A DNA stretch of 64,000 nucleotides from JAJECS01 sp965243625. GTDB lineage: Bacteria; Chloroflexota; UBA11872. The notes beneath the pieces are model-generated. The model worked only from the letters and a program-made list of their open reading frames with translations. It was not told the origin of the DNA and did no database searches. Position numbers and translations under genes: made by a program. Positions within the stretch are counted from its first letter, which is position 1, and each line of letters opens with the position of its first letter. The stretch spans positions 2,170,001 to 2,234,000 of the forward strand of contig CBDEVI010000002.1 in the NCBI GenBank assembly GCA_965243625.1, in the 5' to 3' direction. This document shows positions 41,649 to 50,292 of this stretch, one piece after another.

Positions 41649-42604
41649 CAGGCCACCGCCGTTTCCGAGAACAGCGCGCTCACCGACTCGCCGGTATGGA
41701 TGCGCCGGATAGCCTCGGCCAGCAGGGGAGCGACCGGCAGCACGCGAATCTTGCCCTGGGGCCGGCCCGGATCGAGCGGGATGCTGTCGGTCACCACCAT
41801 CCCCTCCAGCGGCGACGCCTCCACGATGTCGTAGGCCTCGCCGGTGAACACCGGGTGCACACAGGCAGCGTATACGGCCCGCGGCTCCTGTTTCAGGATT
41901 TCTCGCAAGCCCTCGCGTATGGACTGCCCGGTGACCACCTCGTCCTCCACGTAGAGCACGGTTCGTCCGCGCACGTCGCCCACCAGCCCGCGAACCATGA
42001 CCTCGGCCGAAATCGGGTCGCGGAACTTGTCCAGCACGGCCAGCGGCGCTCGCAGCCGCCGCGCGCACTCGCTGGCGGTCTTGATGCGTCCGGTATCGCC
42101 CACAACCACCAGGTCGTCGAATCCCAGGTCTTCGAAGTATTGGGTGAGCAGCGGCATTCCGCTCAAGTGGTCGCTGGGGATGCTGAAGAATCCCCCGATT
42201 TGCTCGGCGTGCAGGTCCAGCGTGAGCACGCGGTTGGCGCCGGCGGTGGCCAGCAGGTCGGCGACGAGGCGCGCCGTGATCGCCACGCGCGGCTGGTCCT
42301 TCTTGTCGGACCGCATGTATGGAAAGTAGGGCACGACGGCCGTCACGCGCGCGGCCGAGGCGCGGCGCAGGGCGTCGATGGTGATGAATAGCTCCATCAC
42401 CGACTGGTTGACCGGCCGGCCCGCCGTTTGGACCACGAAGACGTCGGCTTCGCGCACGTTTTCCAGCACGCGGACAAAGGTGTTGTCGTTGCCGTACTCG
42501 AAGGTCTCCATGGCGCCGGGCTCGCAGCCCAACTCGCGGCAGATGCCCTCGGTGAGCACGGGGTGCCCGCGGCAGCCGAAGACCATCAGCCCGTTGTCGT
42601 GCAT
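41648..42604 (-). CDS. prs: ribose-phosphate pyrophosphokinase (divergent)
   Basis: 318 residues from ATG 42604 (GGAAGG upstream; an ATG-like start at 42631 is possible). The flexible loop VVPYFPYMRSDKKDQPR, TLDLHAEQIGGFF, and the N-terminal motif EYGNDNTFVRV with the VREADVFVVQTAGRPVN segment fit Prs. The PRPP loop, however, reads YVEDEVVTGQSI instead of the usual V-D-D-I-x-D-T-G-G-T, so it is a divergent member. Makes PRPP from ribose 5-phosphate and ATP if active. Lies between uspA-like and ggt genes. Confidence 0.85.
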   Translation of the reverse strand: MHDNGLMVFGCRGHPVLTEGICRELGCEPGAMETFEYGNDNTFVRVLENVREADVFVVQTAGRPVNQSVMELFITIDALRRASAARVTAVVPYFPYMRSDKKDQPRVAITARLVADLLATAGANRVLTLDLHAEQIGGFFSIPSDHLSGMPLLTQYFEDLGFDDLVVVGDTGRIKTASECARRLRAPLAVLDKFRDPISAEVMVRGLVGDVRGRTVLYVEDEVVTGQSIREGLREILKQEPRAVYAACVHPVFTGEAYDIVEASPLEGMVVTDSIPLDPGRPQGKIRVLPVAPLLAEAIRRIHTGESVSALFSETAVA

Positions 42605-42634
42605 GCTCAAGCGCCTTCCGTCGAGAGCCACCGG

Positions 42635-43069
42635 TCAGCGGATCGGGTCGTAGCACACGGTGACCGGAATCGGGCTCTGGCGCAGCACGTGCGTCGCCGT
42701 GGATCCCAGGTCGCACTCGTGCTGTCCCAGAAAGCGATGCGTGCCGATCACGATCGAAGCCGCGTCGTGGCGCAGCGCCGCCGCGATGATCGCCGTCGAA
42801 GCCGCGCGCGCCTGGCACACCTCGGTTTGCACCTTCACGCGTCGATCCCCCACGTGCTCCTGGGCTGCCGCCAAGACTGCTTCAGCCCGAACCAGCGCCT
42901 GCTCATCCGAGGTTTCCAGCGGTTGCTGATGACCGACCTCGATCACGTTCAACAGCAGGAGCGGCCGTCGATGCCGTCGCGCCAGCAGCGCGGCCGTGCC
43001 GGTGACGATTTCGTCCATATGCCCACCGTTGACGGCCGCCGCTACCGGTCCCTGGCCGTCTTCGTCCAC
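42635..43069 (-). CDS. UspA-like universal stress protein
   Basis: 144 residues from GTG 43069. Begins with a short beta-strand region (VAAAVNGG), has the helix-strand pattern of UspA and ends with IVIGTHRFLGQHECDLGSTA followed by THVLRQSPIPVTVCYD, close to G-x2-G-x9-G-S/T-type ATP-binding ends. Function likely nucleotide-binding stress protein; the early Asp of ATP-binding Usps is not obvious. Starts 15 bases after the recA stop. Confidence 0.8.
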   Translation of the reverse strand: MDEDGQGPVAAAVNGGHMDEIVTGTAALLARRHRRPLLLLNVIEVGHQQPLETSDEQALVRAEAVLAAAQEHVGDRRVKVQTEVCQARAASTAIIAAALRHDAASIVIGTHRFLGQHECDLGSTATHVLRQSPIPVTVCYDPIR

Positions 43070-43084
43070 GCTGGCCGGCGCCGC

Positions 43085-44110
43085 CTATCCGGCGGCCGCC
43101 GCCACCGCCTCGTCCTCGGCAGCCGCGCCCAGGGTCGCCGCCCGCACCGCCTGGTCGACTTGTTCCGCCAGGTCCGCGTTCTCGCGCAGGAACGTCTTGG
43201 CGTTTTCGCGTCCCATGCCCAGCCGCGTGCCGTCGTAGGAGTAGTGGGCGCCGCTCTTGGTGAGGATTCCCTGCTCCACGCCGAGGTCCAGCAGGTCGCC
43301 TTCCCGCGAGATGCCGGTGCCGTACATCATGTCGAACTCCGCCGTGCGGAAGGGCGGCGCGACCTTGTTCTTGACGACACGCACTCGGGTGCGGGCACCC
43401 ACGCTCTCAGTTCCGACCTTGATCGTCCCGATGCGCCGGATGTCGAGCCGCACCGAGGAGTAGAACTTCAGCGCACGTCCGCCGGGCGTGGTTTCCGGGT
43501 TGCCGAACATGACGCCGATCTTCTCGCGCAGCTGGTTGATGAAGATGACGATGGCGCGCGAGCGATTGATGTTCGCCGTGAGCTTGCGCATGGCCTGCGA
43601 CATCAGGCGGGCCTGCAGGCCCACCTGCATGTCGCCCATGTCGCCCTCGATCTCGGCACGGGGAACGAGCGCCGCCACCGAGTCCACCACGATGATGTCC
43701 ACGGCGTTGCTGCGCACGAAGACGTCGGTGATCTCGAGCGCCTCTTCGCCCGTGTTCGGCTGCGAGACGATCAGATCGGCGATGTTCACGCCGAGCTGCT
43801 CGGCGTACGACGGGTCCAGTGCGTGCTCGACGTCCGTGAACACCGCCGTCCCGCCCGCGCGCTGCGCTTCGGCTACCGCGTGCAGCGCCAGCGTGGTCTT
43901 GCCCGAGCTCTCGGGGCCGAAAATCTCCACCACGCGGCCCCGCGGGAGCCCGCCCACGCCCAGGGCAAGGTCGATGCTCAACGAGCCGGTGGAGACGACG
44001 GGAATCGGGTCGCGGGCCTGGTCGTCCATGCGCATGACCGCGCCGGCGCCGAACTTGCGCTCAATCTGAGCGATGGCGGAATCGATGGCGCCCGAGCGCT
44101 CGTCAGACAT
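43085..44110 (-). CDS. recA: recombinase A
   Basis: 341 residues. Walker A GPESSGKTT (about 65-73), TDVEHALDP (usual I-D-A-E-H; Ala replaced by Val), Walker B IIVVDSVAALVPRAEIEG, the L1/L2 loops with NQLREKIGVMFGNPETTPGG, and a short acidic-poor C-terminus. Forms filaments on ssDNA, drives strand exchange and LexA cleavage. Strong AGGGGGGA site before ATG 44110. No SOS box was recognised. Confidence 0.97.
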   Translation of the reverse strand: MSDERSGAIDSAIAQIERKFGAGAVMRMDDQARDPIPVVSTGSLSIDLALGVGGLPRGRVVEIFGPESSGKTTLALHAVAEAQRAGGTAVFTDVEHALDPSYAEQLGVNIADLIVSQPNTGEEALEITDVFVRSNAVDIIVVDSVAALVPRAEIEGDMGDMQVGLQARLMSQAMRKLTANINRSRAIVIFINQLREKIGVMFGNPETTPGGRALKFYSSVRLDIRRIGTIKVGTESVGARTRVRVVKNKVAPPFRTAEFDMMYGTGISREGDLLDLGVEQGILTKSGAHYSYDGTRLGMGRENAKTFLRENADLAEQVDQAVRAATLGAAAEDEAVAAAAG

Positions 44111-44151
44111 GGATTTCCCCCCTGAGCACGAGGCGCTCGCCGCGCCGCGTC

Positions 44152-44157
44152 ATGGTA
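44152..44157 (-). promoter_or_regulatory. -10-like hexamer before recA
   Basis: TACCAT on the minus strand, 42 bp before the recA start, the same hexamer as before two tRNA genes. Lacks the TG extension. Confidence 0.3.
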
Positions 44158-44255
44158 ACCGAGGGGCCGTGCCGAGGCATCCGAACCGGCGCCGGTTGCC
44201 GTCCCCGCGGTTGCGGGCTAGCTTGCAGCACGGCTCCGAATCCGAGGCCCTTGCG

Positions 44256-45305
44256 ATGCTTCCGAGGACGATGACCGCCGCCGTGCTCCACGGCCCCGGC
44301 GACTTGCGAATCGAGACCCGTCCCGTTCCCGGCGTCGAGCCGACCGACGTGGCGGTGGACGTGGACTTTTGCGGCATCTGCGGCACCGACCTGCACTACT
44401 GGGACGGCTGGACCTTCGACGCCTGGCTGCCCAACTACGACCAACCCTGGGTGCCGGGTCACGAGTTCACCGGCACGGTGGCGGCAGTCGGCGGCGCGGT
44501 ACCGGAGCTTCAAGTGGGCGACCGCGTGGTGGTCGAGCCGCGCACGCCCTGTCAGACCTGCCCGCCCTGCCGCAAGGGCATCACCAATTTCTGCACCAGC
44601 ATGCGCGGCATGCGCGGCAGCGGAGCCTGGGCCGAGTACACCGTGGTGGACTATCGCAACGTCGTGCGGTTCCCCGACCACCTGGACCCGCAACTGGTGA
44701 GCCTCACCGAGCCGCTGGGCTGCGTGCTGCGCGGGTTCGACCGCATCGACATCACCGCCGGCGATTTCGTGTTCGTGGCCGGGGCCGGGCCGATCGGTCT
44801 GCTGGCGATGCAGATGGCCAAGCACAGCGGCGCCTCCCGCGTGCTGGTCAGCGAGCCCCACCCCTCGCGCCGCGACCTGGTGGCGGAGCTTGGCGCCGAC
44901 GTCATCCTGGACCCGACCACCGACGACGTGCCCGCGGCGGTGCGCGACGCCACGCGCGGCCTGGGCGCCGACATCTGCATCGAGGCCGCCGGCGTGAATC
45001 CGGCCTTCCAGGCCTGCATCGACAGCGTCCGCGACAGCGGCACGATCCTGGTGCTGAGCCTGGCCAATCCGGAGGCGAAATTCGACCTCAAGCCCTACGA
45101 CCTGTTCTCGCACGAGCTGCGCATCGTGGGCAGCAACACCCGGCTCAACACATTCCAGCGCGCCCTGGACCTCGTGCCCCTGCTGGACCTGGAGCCCATC
45201 GTCACCGAGGTGCTGCCGCTCACCGAGGCTGTAACCGGCGTGCGCCGCGCCAAGGCCGGCGAGGGCGGCAAGATCGTGCTGGATTGCCGCGGAGGCGCGG
45301 GCTAG
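44256..45305 (+). CDS. zinc-dependent alcohol/polyol dehydrogenase (MDR superfamily)
   Basis: 349 residues from ATG 44256 (GAGG eight bases upstream; ATG 44271 possible). Catalytic zinc ligands C in FCGICGTD and H-E in VPGHEFTG; structural zinc cysteines C-x2-C-x2-C-x7-C (CQTCPPCRKGITNFC); Rossmann motif VAGAGPIGLLAMQMAKHSGA. Sorbitol/threonine dehydrogenase-like. The substrate is not predictable. Followed 18 bp later by a RidA gene. Confidence 0.9.
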   Translation: MLPRTMTAAVLHGPGDLRIETRPVPGVEPTDVAVDVDFCGICGTDLHYWDGWTFDAWLPNYDQPWVPGHEFTGTVAAVGGAVPELQVGDRVVVEPRTPCQTCPPCRKGITNFCTSMRGMRGSGAWAEYTVVDYRNVVRFPDHLDPQLVSLTEPLGCVLRGFDRIDITAGDFVFVAGAGPIGLLAMQMAKHSGASRVLVSEPHPSRRDLVAELGADVILDPTTDDVPAAVRDATRGLGADICIEAAGVNPAFQACIDSVRDSGTILVLSLANPEAKFDLKPYDLFSHELRIVGSNTRLNTFQRALDLVPLLDLEPIVTEVLPLTEAVTGVRRAKAGEGGKIVLDCRGGAG

Positions 45306-45323
45306 CGCGCAGAGGAGACGAGG

Positions 45324-45776
45324 ATGTCGTTCGAACAACGGCTGACCGAACTCGGCATCGAGCTGCCGGACGCGCCGCGGCCGATGGCTAGCTATGTCCC
45401 GGCGGTTCGCAGCGGCGTGCAGCTCTGGATCGCGGGGCAGCCGCCGGGTCCCGATTGGGGCGGCGGGCAGATTGGCCGGGAGTACACGATCGAACAAGGC
45501 GCGGCGGCGGCTCGCGCCGCCGGGCTGAACATCCTGGCCCAGGTGCGGCAGGCGGCCGGATCGCTGGACCGGGTGCGGCAGGTCGTCAAGATCGTTGGGT
45601 TCGTGAACGTGGCGCCGGGCATGGACCAGGCCCACCGGGTGGTCAACGGCTGCTCGGACCTGATGGTCGAGGTCTTTGGCGACGCGGGCCGCCATGCGCG
45701 ATCCGCCGTGGGCACGAGCACGCTGCCGGTGAACATTCCGGTGGAGATCGAGGCGGTGTTCGAGTTGGAGGCGTAG
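45324..45776 (+). CDS. RidA family enamine/imine deaminase-like protein
   Basis: 150 residues from ATG 45324 behind GAGGAGACGAGG. The YjgF/RidA fold is evident (LWIAGQPPG, ARAAGLNILAQVRQAAGSLD, VKIVGFVNVAPGM, ARSAVGTSTLPVNIPVEIEA). The catalytic Arg of RidA is expected in the ARSAVG segment and an Arg is there, followed by a family-typical E-A near the end. It probably hydrolyses reactive enamines or imines, perhaps from the upstream dehydrogenase. Confidence 0.9.
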   Translation: MSFEQRLTELGIELPDAPRPMASYVPAVRSGVQLWIAGQPPGPDWGGGQIGREYTIEQGAAAARAAGLNILAQVRQAAGSLDRVRQVVKIVGFVNVAPGMDQAHRVVNGCSDLMVEVFGDAGRHARSAVGTSTLPVNIPVEIEAVFELEA

Positions 45777-45820
45777 CGTTCGGGCGAGCCGCACGGGGAG
45801 ACGATTCAACAGCTAGATAA

Positions 45821-45840
45821 GGGCGGTTCGCGAACCGCCC
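45821..45840. repeat. short palindromic repeat, family 2
   Basis: GGGCGGTTCGCGAACCGCCC, a perfect 20 bp palindrome, flanked by AAG and CTACCC. The related copy at 6061 has ACCCGCC arms. Confidence 0.7.
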
Positions 45841-45880
45841 CTACCCGAAGCACTCAGCGCGCCTTCTGGTTCGACCGGAC

Positions 45881-45935
45881 TGGATTCCGGCTCCCCGCCT
45901 GCGCGGTGACAGGCTCCGCCGGAATGACGGAGGGG
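45881..45935 (+). repeat. REP-like palindromic repeat, family 1, long variant
   Basis: GATTCCGGC ... GCCGGAATGACGGAGGGG with an internal CTCCCCGCCTGCGCGG-type insertion; the reverse of this variant lies at 8424. Confidence 0.8.
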
Positions 45936-45956
45936 TGGCGAACAAGGTCCCCTTAA

Positions 45957-46073
45957 GCAGGAACGGCCCGCTCGATGGCGGACCGTTTCTGCGTCTCCGA
46001 ACATCAGGCCCGCAGCCGGTGGCCGCGGGCGAAGACTCGCGCTAGCTCGCGCGCACCTTCTCTGTTCGGGGAC
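45957..46073 (-). ncRNA. candidate structured RNA in a 700 bp convergent intergenic region
   Basis: An 11-bp helix GTCTCCGAACA/TGTTCGGGGAC (45993-46003 with 46063-46073) encloses two smaller hairpins, one with GCCCGC/GCGGGC arms. Next to it a strong hairpin (45957-45992, AACGGcCCGC/GCGGaCCGTT) could terminate a minus-strand transcript. No ORF or known RNA consensus matches. Minus orientation is inferred from the position of that hairpin. The rest of 45777-46478 holds repeats only. Confidence 0.3.
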
Positions 46074-46365
46074 CCTTCGGACTGGCATCGCCCATACAGA
46101 TCACCCCCTTCGCGTTTCGGGATATTCCGGCCGGCAGCCGGTGCCCGTTATGGGGTGAGTGTACGTCACGGCGCGGTGGATGGTCGCGCGGGGTCGCAGG
46201 CGACTCTCAAACCAGTGCGCCGCCTAGCGACCCGGCGCCGACGGGTAACCTCGATCCATAGGCTGACCCGCGGGGTGGATTCCCGCCTTCGGAGACCATT
46301 GCAAAACCCAGCCGGGCTTGGGGAAGACCGGTCGCAATCTGTCCGCCCCGAGGATCATTGAAGGG

Positions 46366-46397
46366 TGGATTCCCGCCTTCGCGGGAATGACGAAGGG
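46366..46397 (+). repeat. REP-like palindromic repeat, family 1
   Basis: ATTCCCGC-CTTC-GCGGGAAT hairpin followed by GACGAAGGG, with a 55 bp 5' extension (from about 46310) shared with the copy at 3115. A half-copy (GGTGGATTCCCGCCTTCGG) lies just upstream at about 46275. Confidence 0.85.
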
Positions 46398-46478
46398 TCA
46401 CGCAAGGGTCTCCATTCGCGGGAATGTCGGGCTAAAGGTCGCCCGCTTTCTGCCAAGTGCGGCCGCGAGCACTTCGTC

Positions 46479-47591
46479 TTACGACTGCGGCCCCTGTCCG
46501 CCAATGCCCCATAGCTCGTGGCTTGGCTCCCGGGCCATGAGCCGCTGGCCGGCCTCGGCCACCGGCATGCCGTCGAAGAGCACGACATTCATCAGCTCGA
46601 CAATGGGCATCTCCACCTGCAGGCGTTGGGCGAGCCGCAGCGCACCGCGCGCCGCTTCCACGCCCTCGGCCACCATCACCATCTGCGCGGTGATCTCGTC
46701 CAGCGGCCGACCTTGCGCCAGCTGGCTTCCGACGAAGTGGTTGCGGGATTTGGCGCTGCCGCAGGTCGCAATCAGGTCGCCTACGCCGGCCAGGCCGCTA
46801 AACGTGAGGGGATTCGCCCCGGCGGCAACCCCGAGGCGAGTCATCTCGGCGAGCCCCCGCGTCATCAAGACCGCCTTGCCGTTCTGGCTGGAGCGCAGGC
46901 CGTCGGCCATGCCCGCGCCGATGGCGATGACGTTCTTGAGCGATCCGGCCAGCTCGACGCCGATCACGTCGTCGCTGGTGTAGGCGCGGAACCACGGCGC
47001 TCGCAATGCCTGTTGCACCGTCCGCGCCACTTCCGGGTCCGCCGATGCCACGACCGTGGCCGCGGGCTCGCGGGCGGCGATTTCACGCGCGAAGTTGGGG
47101 CCCGAAACCACCGCGAAGCGATCGGACAGATCACCGCCCACCAACTCGGCCATGGCCTCTGAGACCCGTGCGCCCGTCGGCGGGTCCAAGCCCTTGATTC
47201 CACTGACCAGGATGGCCGACGGCGGCAACCATCGCCCCACGCGCTCCAGGTTCTCCGCCAGCCGCCGCATGGGAACGGCCAGCACGACTAGGTCGGCGCC
47301 GTCGAGCGCCGCCGCGGCGTCGTGGGTGATGGTGAGCGTGTCGGGCAGCGGAATCCCGGGCAGGAAGCGGGTGTTCTCGCGCCGGCGCGCCATGGCGTCG
47401 GCCTCGGCCGCGCCATGGACCCACAGCACGCACGCGCCGCCAACGTCGGCCACCAGCGCCGCCAGCGTGGTGCCCCAGCTCCCGGAACCGATGACGGTGA
47501 CGCGCGTCGGAGTGACCTCGATGTTGGCTGTTGGCCGCACCAGTGTAGGCGTGGGCGGCCGCCTGGAACGGCGGGCGGGTCTGTTGGGCAT
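46479..47591 (-). CDS. gpsA: glycerol-3-phosphate dehydrogenase [NAD(P)+]
   Basis: 370 residues. A basic extension of about 28 residues precedes VTVIGSGSWGTTLAALVAD (Rossmann motif). The GpsA signatures are VSGIKGL (usual S-x-x-K-G), VVSGPNFAREIAAREP, the catalytic Lys in ELAGSLKNVIAIGAG, and TFSGLAGVGDLIATC. It makes glycerol 3-phosphate for phospholipids. The N-terminal extension may be untranslated; GTG around residue 18 is an alternative start. Divergent from mrp. Confidence 0.93.
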   Translation of the reverse strand: MPNRPARRSRRPPTPTLVRPTANIEVTPTRVTVIGSGSWGTTLAALVADVGGACVLWVHGAAEADAMARRRENTRFLPGIPLPDTLTITHDAAAALDGADLVVLAVPMRRLAENLERVGRWLPPSAILVSGIKGLDPPTGARVSEAMAELVGGDLSDRFAVVSGPNFAREIAAREPAATVVASADPEVARTVQQALRAPWFRAYTSDDVIGVELAGSLKNVIAIGAGMADGLRSSQNGKAVLMTRGLAEMTRLGVAAGANPLTFSGLAGVGDLIATCGSAKSRNHFVGSQLAQGRPLDEITAQMVMVAEGVEAARGALRLAQRLQVEMPIVELMNVVLFDGMPVAEAGQRLMAREPSHELWGIGGQGPQS

Positions 47592-47659
47592 CCAAGTCGC
47601 GCCGCGTTAGCCTTGCCAGAACCGGACGGAAATCCCAACGACGGCACGCAGGAATCAGC

Positions 47660-48733
47660 ATGGACCAGCCCACGGCGGAAGTGCGCGAGGCGCTGCGCAC
47701 GATTCACGACCCATTCCTGGGCGCGGCGTTTAGCGAATACAACCTCGCGCGCGACGTACAGGTCACCGATGGCGCCGTCGCGCTCGGCCTGGTGCTGCCG
47801 GTGCCGCTTGGACCGGTCCAGCAGTCGCTCGACGCGGCCGTTCGCGAGCGGCTGGCCGGGTTGCCGTGGGTCAGCGGCGTCGACATCGAGTGGACTAGCA
47901 ACGTCACCGCAAACTCCGGGTTCGGCCAGTCCGGTCAGCCGCTCCAGGGTGTGAAGAACACCGTGGCCGTCGCCAGCGGCAAGGGGGGCGTGGGCAAGTC
48001 GACCGTGGCGGTGAACCTGACGGTCGCGCTGCACGCCATGGGCGCCAGGGTAGGGATTCTCGACGCCGACATCTACGGCCCCAACGTGCCGGGCATGCTC
48101 GGCGTCGACGGGCGGCCGATCCTCGCCAACGACAAGATTCAGCCGCTCTACGGCTACGGCGTGCCTGTGATGTCGATGGGGTTCCTGGCCGACGAGGGCA
48201 CTGCCATGATCTGGCGCGGGCCCATGGTGGCGCAGGCCCTGCGGCAGCTCATCGAGGACGTGGACTGGGGCCAGCTGGACTACCTGATCGTGGACCTGCC
48301 GCCGGGCACCGGCGATGCCCCGCTGTCGCTGGCGCAGATCCTGCCGCTGGCCGGCGCGGTGATCGTGAGCACCCCGCAGGAAGTCGCGCTACAGGACGTG
48401 CGCCGCGGCATCGCCATGTTCGAGAAGCTGCGCGTGCCAAACCTCGGCGTCGTCGAGAACATGTCCTACTTCGTCTGCGGCAACTGCGAGGAGCGGCACG
48501 AAATCTTCGACCACGGCGGCGCCGCGCGCGCCGCGGAGACGGCGGGGGTGCCGTTGCTGGGCGAGATTCCGCTGGACCCGAGCATTCGCAGGGGCGGCGA
48601 CCAGGGCCGCCCGCCCGCCGCGTCGGGGGCCGACGATGTGCTCGGGTCGGCGTACTTCGACGCCGCGCAGCACATGACGGCTCAATTGAGCAAGCTCAAC
48701 GCCGCCAAGCCGGAGCCGCTGCCGGTTCTCTAG
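47660..48733 (+). CDS. mrp: Mrp/ApbC (Nbp35-type) Fe-S cluster carrier ATPase with N-terminal DUF59 domain
   Basis: 357 residues. N-terminal DUF59/MIP18 domain (about 1-80), then a P-loop with deviant Walker A SGKGGVGKS, DADIYGPNVP, DLPPGTGDAPLSL and the cluster cysteines CGNC (about 276-279). It binds and transfers 4Fe-4S clusters. Functionally related to the duplicated SufT-like DUF59 proteins in this window. Confidence 0.95.
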   Translation: MDQPTAEVREALRTIHDPFLGAAFSEYNLARDVQVTDGAVALGLVLPVPLGPVQQSLDAAVRERLAGLPWVSGVDIEWTSNVTANSGFGQSGQPLQGVKNTVAVASGKGGVGKSTVAVNLTVALHAMGARVGILDADIYGPNVPGMLGVDGRPILANDKIQPLYGYGVPVMSMGFLADEGTAMIWRGPMVAQALRQLIEDVDWGQLDYLIVDLPPGTGDAPLSLAQILPLAGAVIVSTPQEVALQDVRRGIAMFEKLRVPNLGVVENMSYFVCGNCEERHEIFDHGGAARAAETAGVPLLGEIPLDPSIRRGGDQGRPPAASGADDVLGSAYFDAAQHMTAQLSKLNAAKPEPLPVL

Positions 48734-48738
48734 GCCGT

Positions 48739-48892
48739 TTCCTCTCGTTCCAAGCGCCCCTTCCTGTCATTCCGAGCGCCCCTGCCTGTCACTCCGAGCG
48801 CCCCCTTCTGTCATTCCGAGCGCAGCGAGGAATCTAAGGGGCGGGGAGAAGGCACAACCTCCTTAGATTCCTCACGTTCGTTCGGAATGACA
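48739..48892. repeat. tandem units plus long inverted repeat, family 3
   Basis: Three to four degenerate units of about 23 bp (CTGTCATTCCGAGCGCCCC type) run into a long inverted repeat: TGTCATTCCGAGCG...GAGGAATCTAAGG on the left and CCTTAGATTCCTC...CGGAATGACA on the right (48809-48892). A second inverted repeat of this kind lies at 62346-62430. Confidence 0.8.
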
Positions 48893-48956
48893 GCTGAACA
48901 GACCCTTGGCAACTGCGATGACCGGCATGCGTCGATCTGCGTCGGGATGGAACGCG

Positions 48957-49646
48957 CTACCGCAAGGTCCCGCCGCTGCCGTAACGGCAGCCCATAAGCA
49001 ACGGGCACGTGGCGCAATCCGGGGTCGAGCGGCAGTGGGCCTTGCCCAGGCGCACGAACAGCCCGTGTGCTTCGGCGAGCTGCCAGGCATCGGGCGGCAG
49101 CGCCTCCAGGAGCAGCGCGCGCAGGGCGGCCCGGGGCACCGCCTTTGGAATAATGCCCAACCGCTCCAGCGACCGCTGCGTGTACGTGTCGACCACGAAG
49201 CTCGGCTGGCGCGCCGCGTAGAGCAGGATGGCGTCCGCGGTCTCGGGTCCGACGCCCCAGATGCCGAGCAGCTCGCGCCGCAGCGGCTCCATTGGGGCTC
49301 GCAGCATGCGGTGCAGGTCGCCGTCGTGCGCCTCCCGCACGTGCGTGGCGAAGGCGTGCAGCTTGGCCGTCTTCTGTCGAAAGGACCCGCTCGGGCGCAC
49401 CAGTTCCTGGCAACTGAGTTCGTCGAGCTCCAGGATGCCGTCGATCGACAGCGCGCCCGCGGCTCGAAGATTCTCGATGGCCTTGGCGGCGCCGGTCCAG
49501 GCCGTGTGCTGCACCAGCAGTGCGCCGGCGATCACCTCGAAAGGGTCGGCGTCGGTCCACCACCGCTGCGGGCCGAAGTGCTCCCCCAGCGCGTCCAGCA
49601 ACGGCTCCAGCCGGTCGGCCAGCTCCGCCGGCGAGGGCAGGGTCAC
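48957..49646 (-). CDS. HhH-GPD DNA glycosylase, endonuclease III/MagIII-like
   Basis: 229 residues from GTG 49646, which overlaps the apt stop (GTGA). Helix-hairpin-helix LLGIWGVGPETADAILLYA with the catalytic Asp in FVVDTYTQR, and a C-terminal Fe-S cluster C-x5-C-x2-C-x5-C. The lyase Lys of Nth is absent (PET in place of RKT), so a monofunctional glycosylase of the MagIII/HP0602 kind is likely: it removes alkylated bases. Operon with apt. Confidence 0.9.
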   Translation of the reverse strand: MTLPSPAELADRLEPLLDALGEHFGPQRWWTDADPFEVIAGALLVQHTAWTGAAKAIENLRAAGALSIDGILELDELSCQELVRPSGSFRQKTAKLHAFATHVREAHDGDLHRMLRAPMEPLRRELLGIWGVGPETADAILLYAARQPSFVVDTYTQRSLERLGIIPKAVPRAALRALLLEALPPDAWQLAEAHGLFVRLGKAHCRSTPDCATCPLLMGCRYGSGGTLR

Positions 49647-50158
49647 TCGATGCGAATCACGCTGTGCACGGGGTGGTCGTCGAGCTGCGCTCGGCCGTTC
49701 AGAAACGCAAGCTCGACCAGGAACGCGCTGCCGATCACCTCGGCGCCGAGCTCTCGGACCAGTTGCACGGCCGCCGCCGTGGTCCCTCCGGTCGCCACCA
49801 GGTCGTCCATCACCACCACGCGATCGCCGGCCTGCAGCGCGTCGCGGTGGATCTCGAGCGTGTCGCTGCCGTATTCCAACTCATAGGTGAGCTGGTGGGT
49901 CGCGGCGGGCAGCTTGCCGGGCTTGCGCACCGGCACCACGCCGCAGCCCAGCTGCACGGCCGCGGCCGCCGCAAAGAGGAACCCCCGCGCCTCGACCGCC
50001 ACCAGTGCGTCGGGCGGCGCGTCACGGTAGGGCGCCACGAGCTGGTCGATGGCTTCGTGCAGCGCGTCCGGATGTCGCAGCAGCGGCGTGATGTCCTTGA
50101 ACATGATTCCCGGCTTGGGGAAATCCGGGATGTCACGAATGAACCGTTCCAGGTCCAT
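49643..50158 (-). CDS. apt: adenine phosphoribosyltransferase
   Basis: 171 residues from ATG 50158 (AAGGAGG upstream). Apt motifs: RDIPDFPKPGIMFKDITPLL at the start, ARGFLFAAA, VPVRKPGKLP, and the PRPP loop VVVMDDLVATGGT. It salvages adenine to AMP. The downstream glycosylase gene overlaps by four bases. Confidence 0.95.
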   Translation of the reverse strand: MDLERFIRDIPDFPKPGIMFKDITPLLRHPDALHEAIDQLVAPYRDAPPDALVAVEARGFLFAAAAAVQLGCGVVPVRKPGKLPAATHQLTYELEYGSDTLEIHRDALQAGDRVVVMDDLVATGGTTAAAVQLVRELGAEVIGSAFLVELAFLNGRAQLDDHPVHSVIRIE

Positions 50159-50254
50159 GCGCGTGGCCTCCTTCCCGACCGCCCGCGTAAGGCGTCTCAC
50201 AAGGGTTCTGCGGCGGCATCATGGCACGCGCCAAGCGGCCTCTCGCATGCGGCG

Positions 50255-50260
50255 TATACT
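50255..50260 (+). promoter_or_regulatory. -10-like hexamer before the FmdB-like gene
   Basis: TATACT, 33 bp before ATG 50293, with GAGGA as ribosome-binding site in between. No clear -35. Confidence 0.45.
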
Positions 50261-50292
50261 CTGGCGCCGACGGACCTGCGCTGAGGACTTGC

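Noticed and set aside
45957..46073. 4.5S/SRP RNA, tmRNA or RNase P RNA
   Set aside because: The GGAAG-type SRP tetraloop region, tRNA-like domain of tmRNA and RNase P core are absent; kept only as an unassigned structured candidate.
48739..48820. CRISPR-like array
   Set aside because: Units of about 23 bp lie head to tail without unique spacers and are degenerate copies of the family 3 repeat arm.
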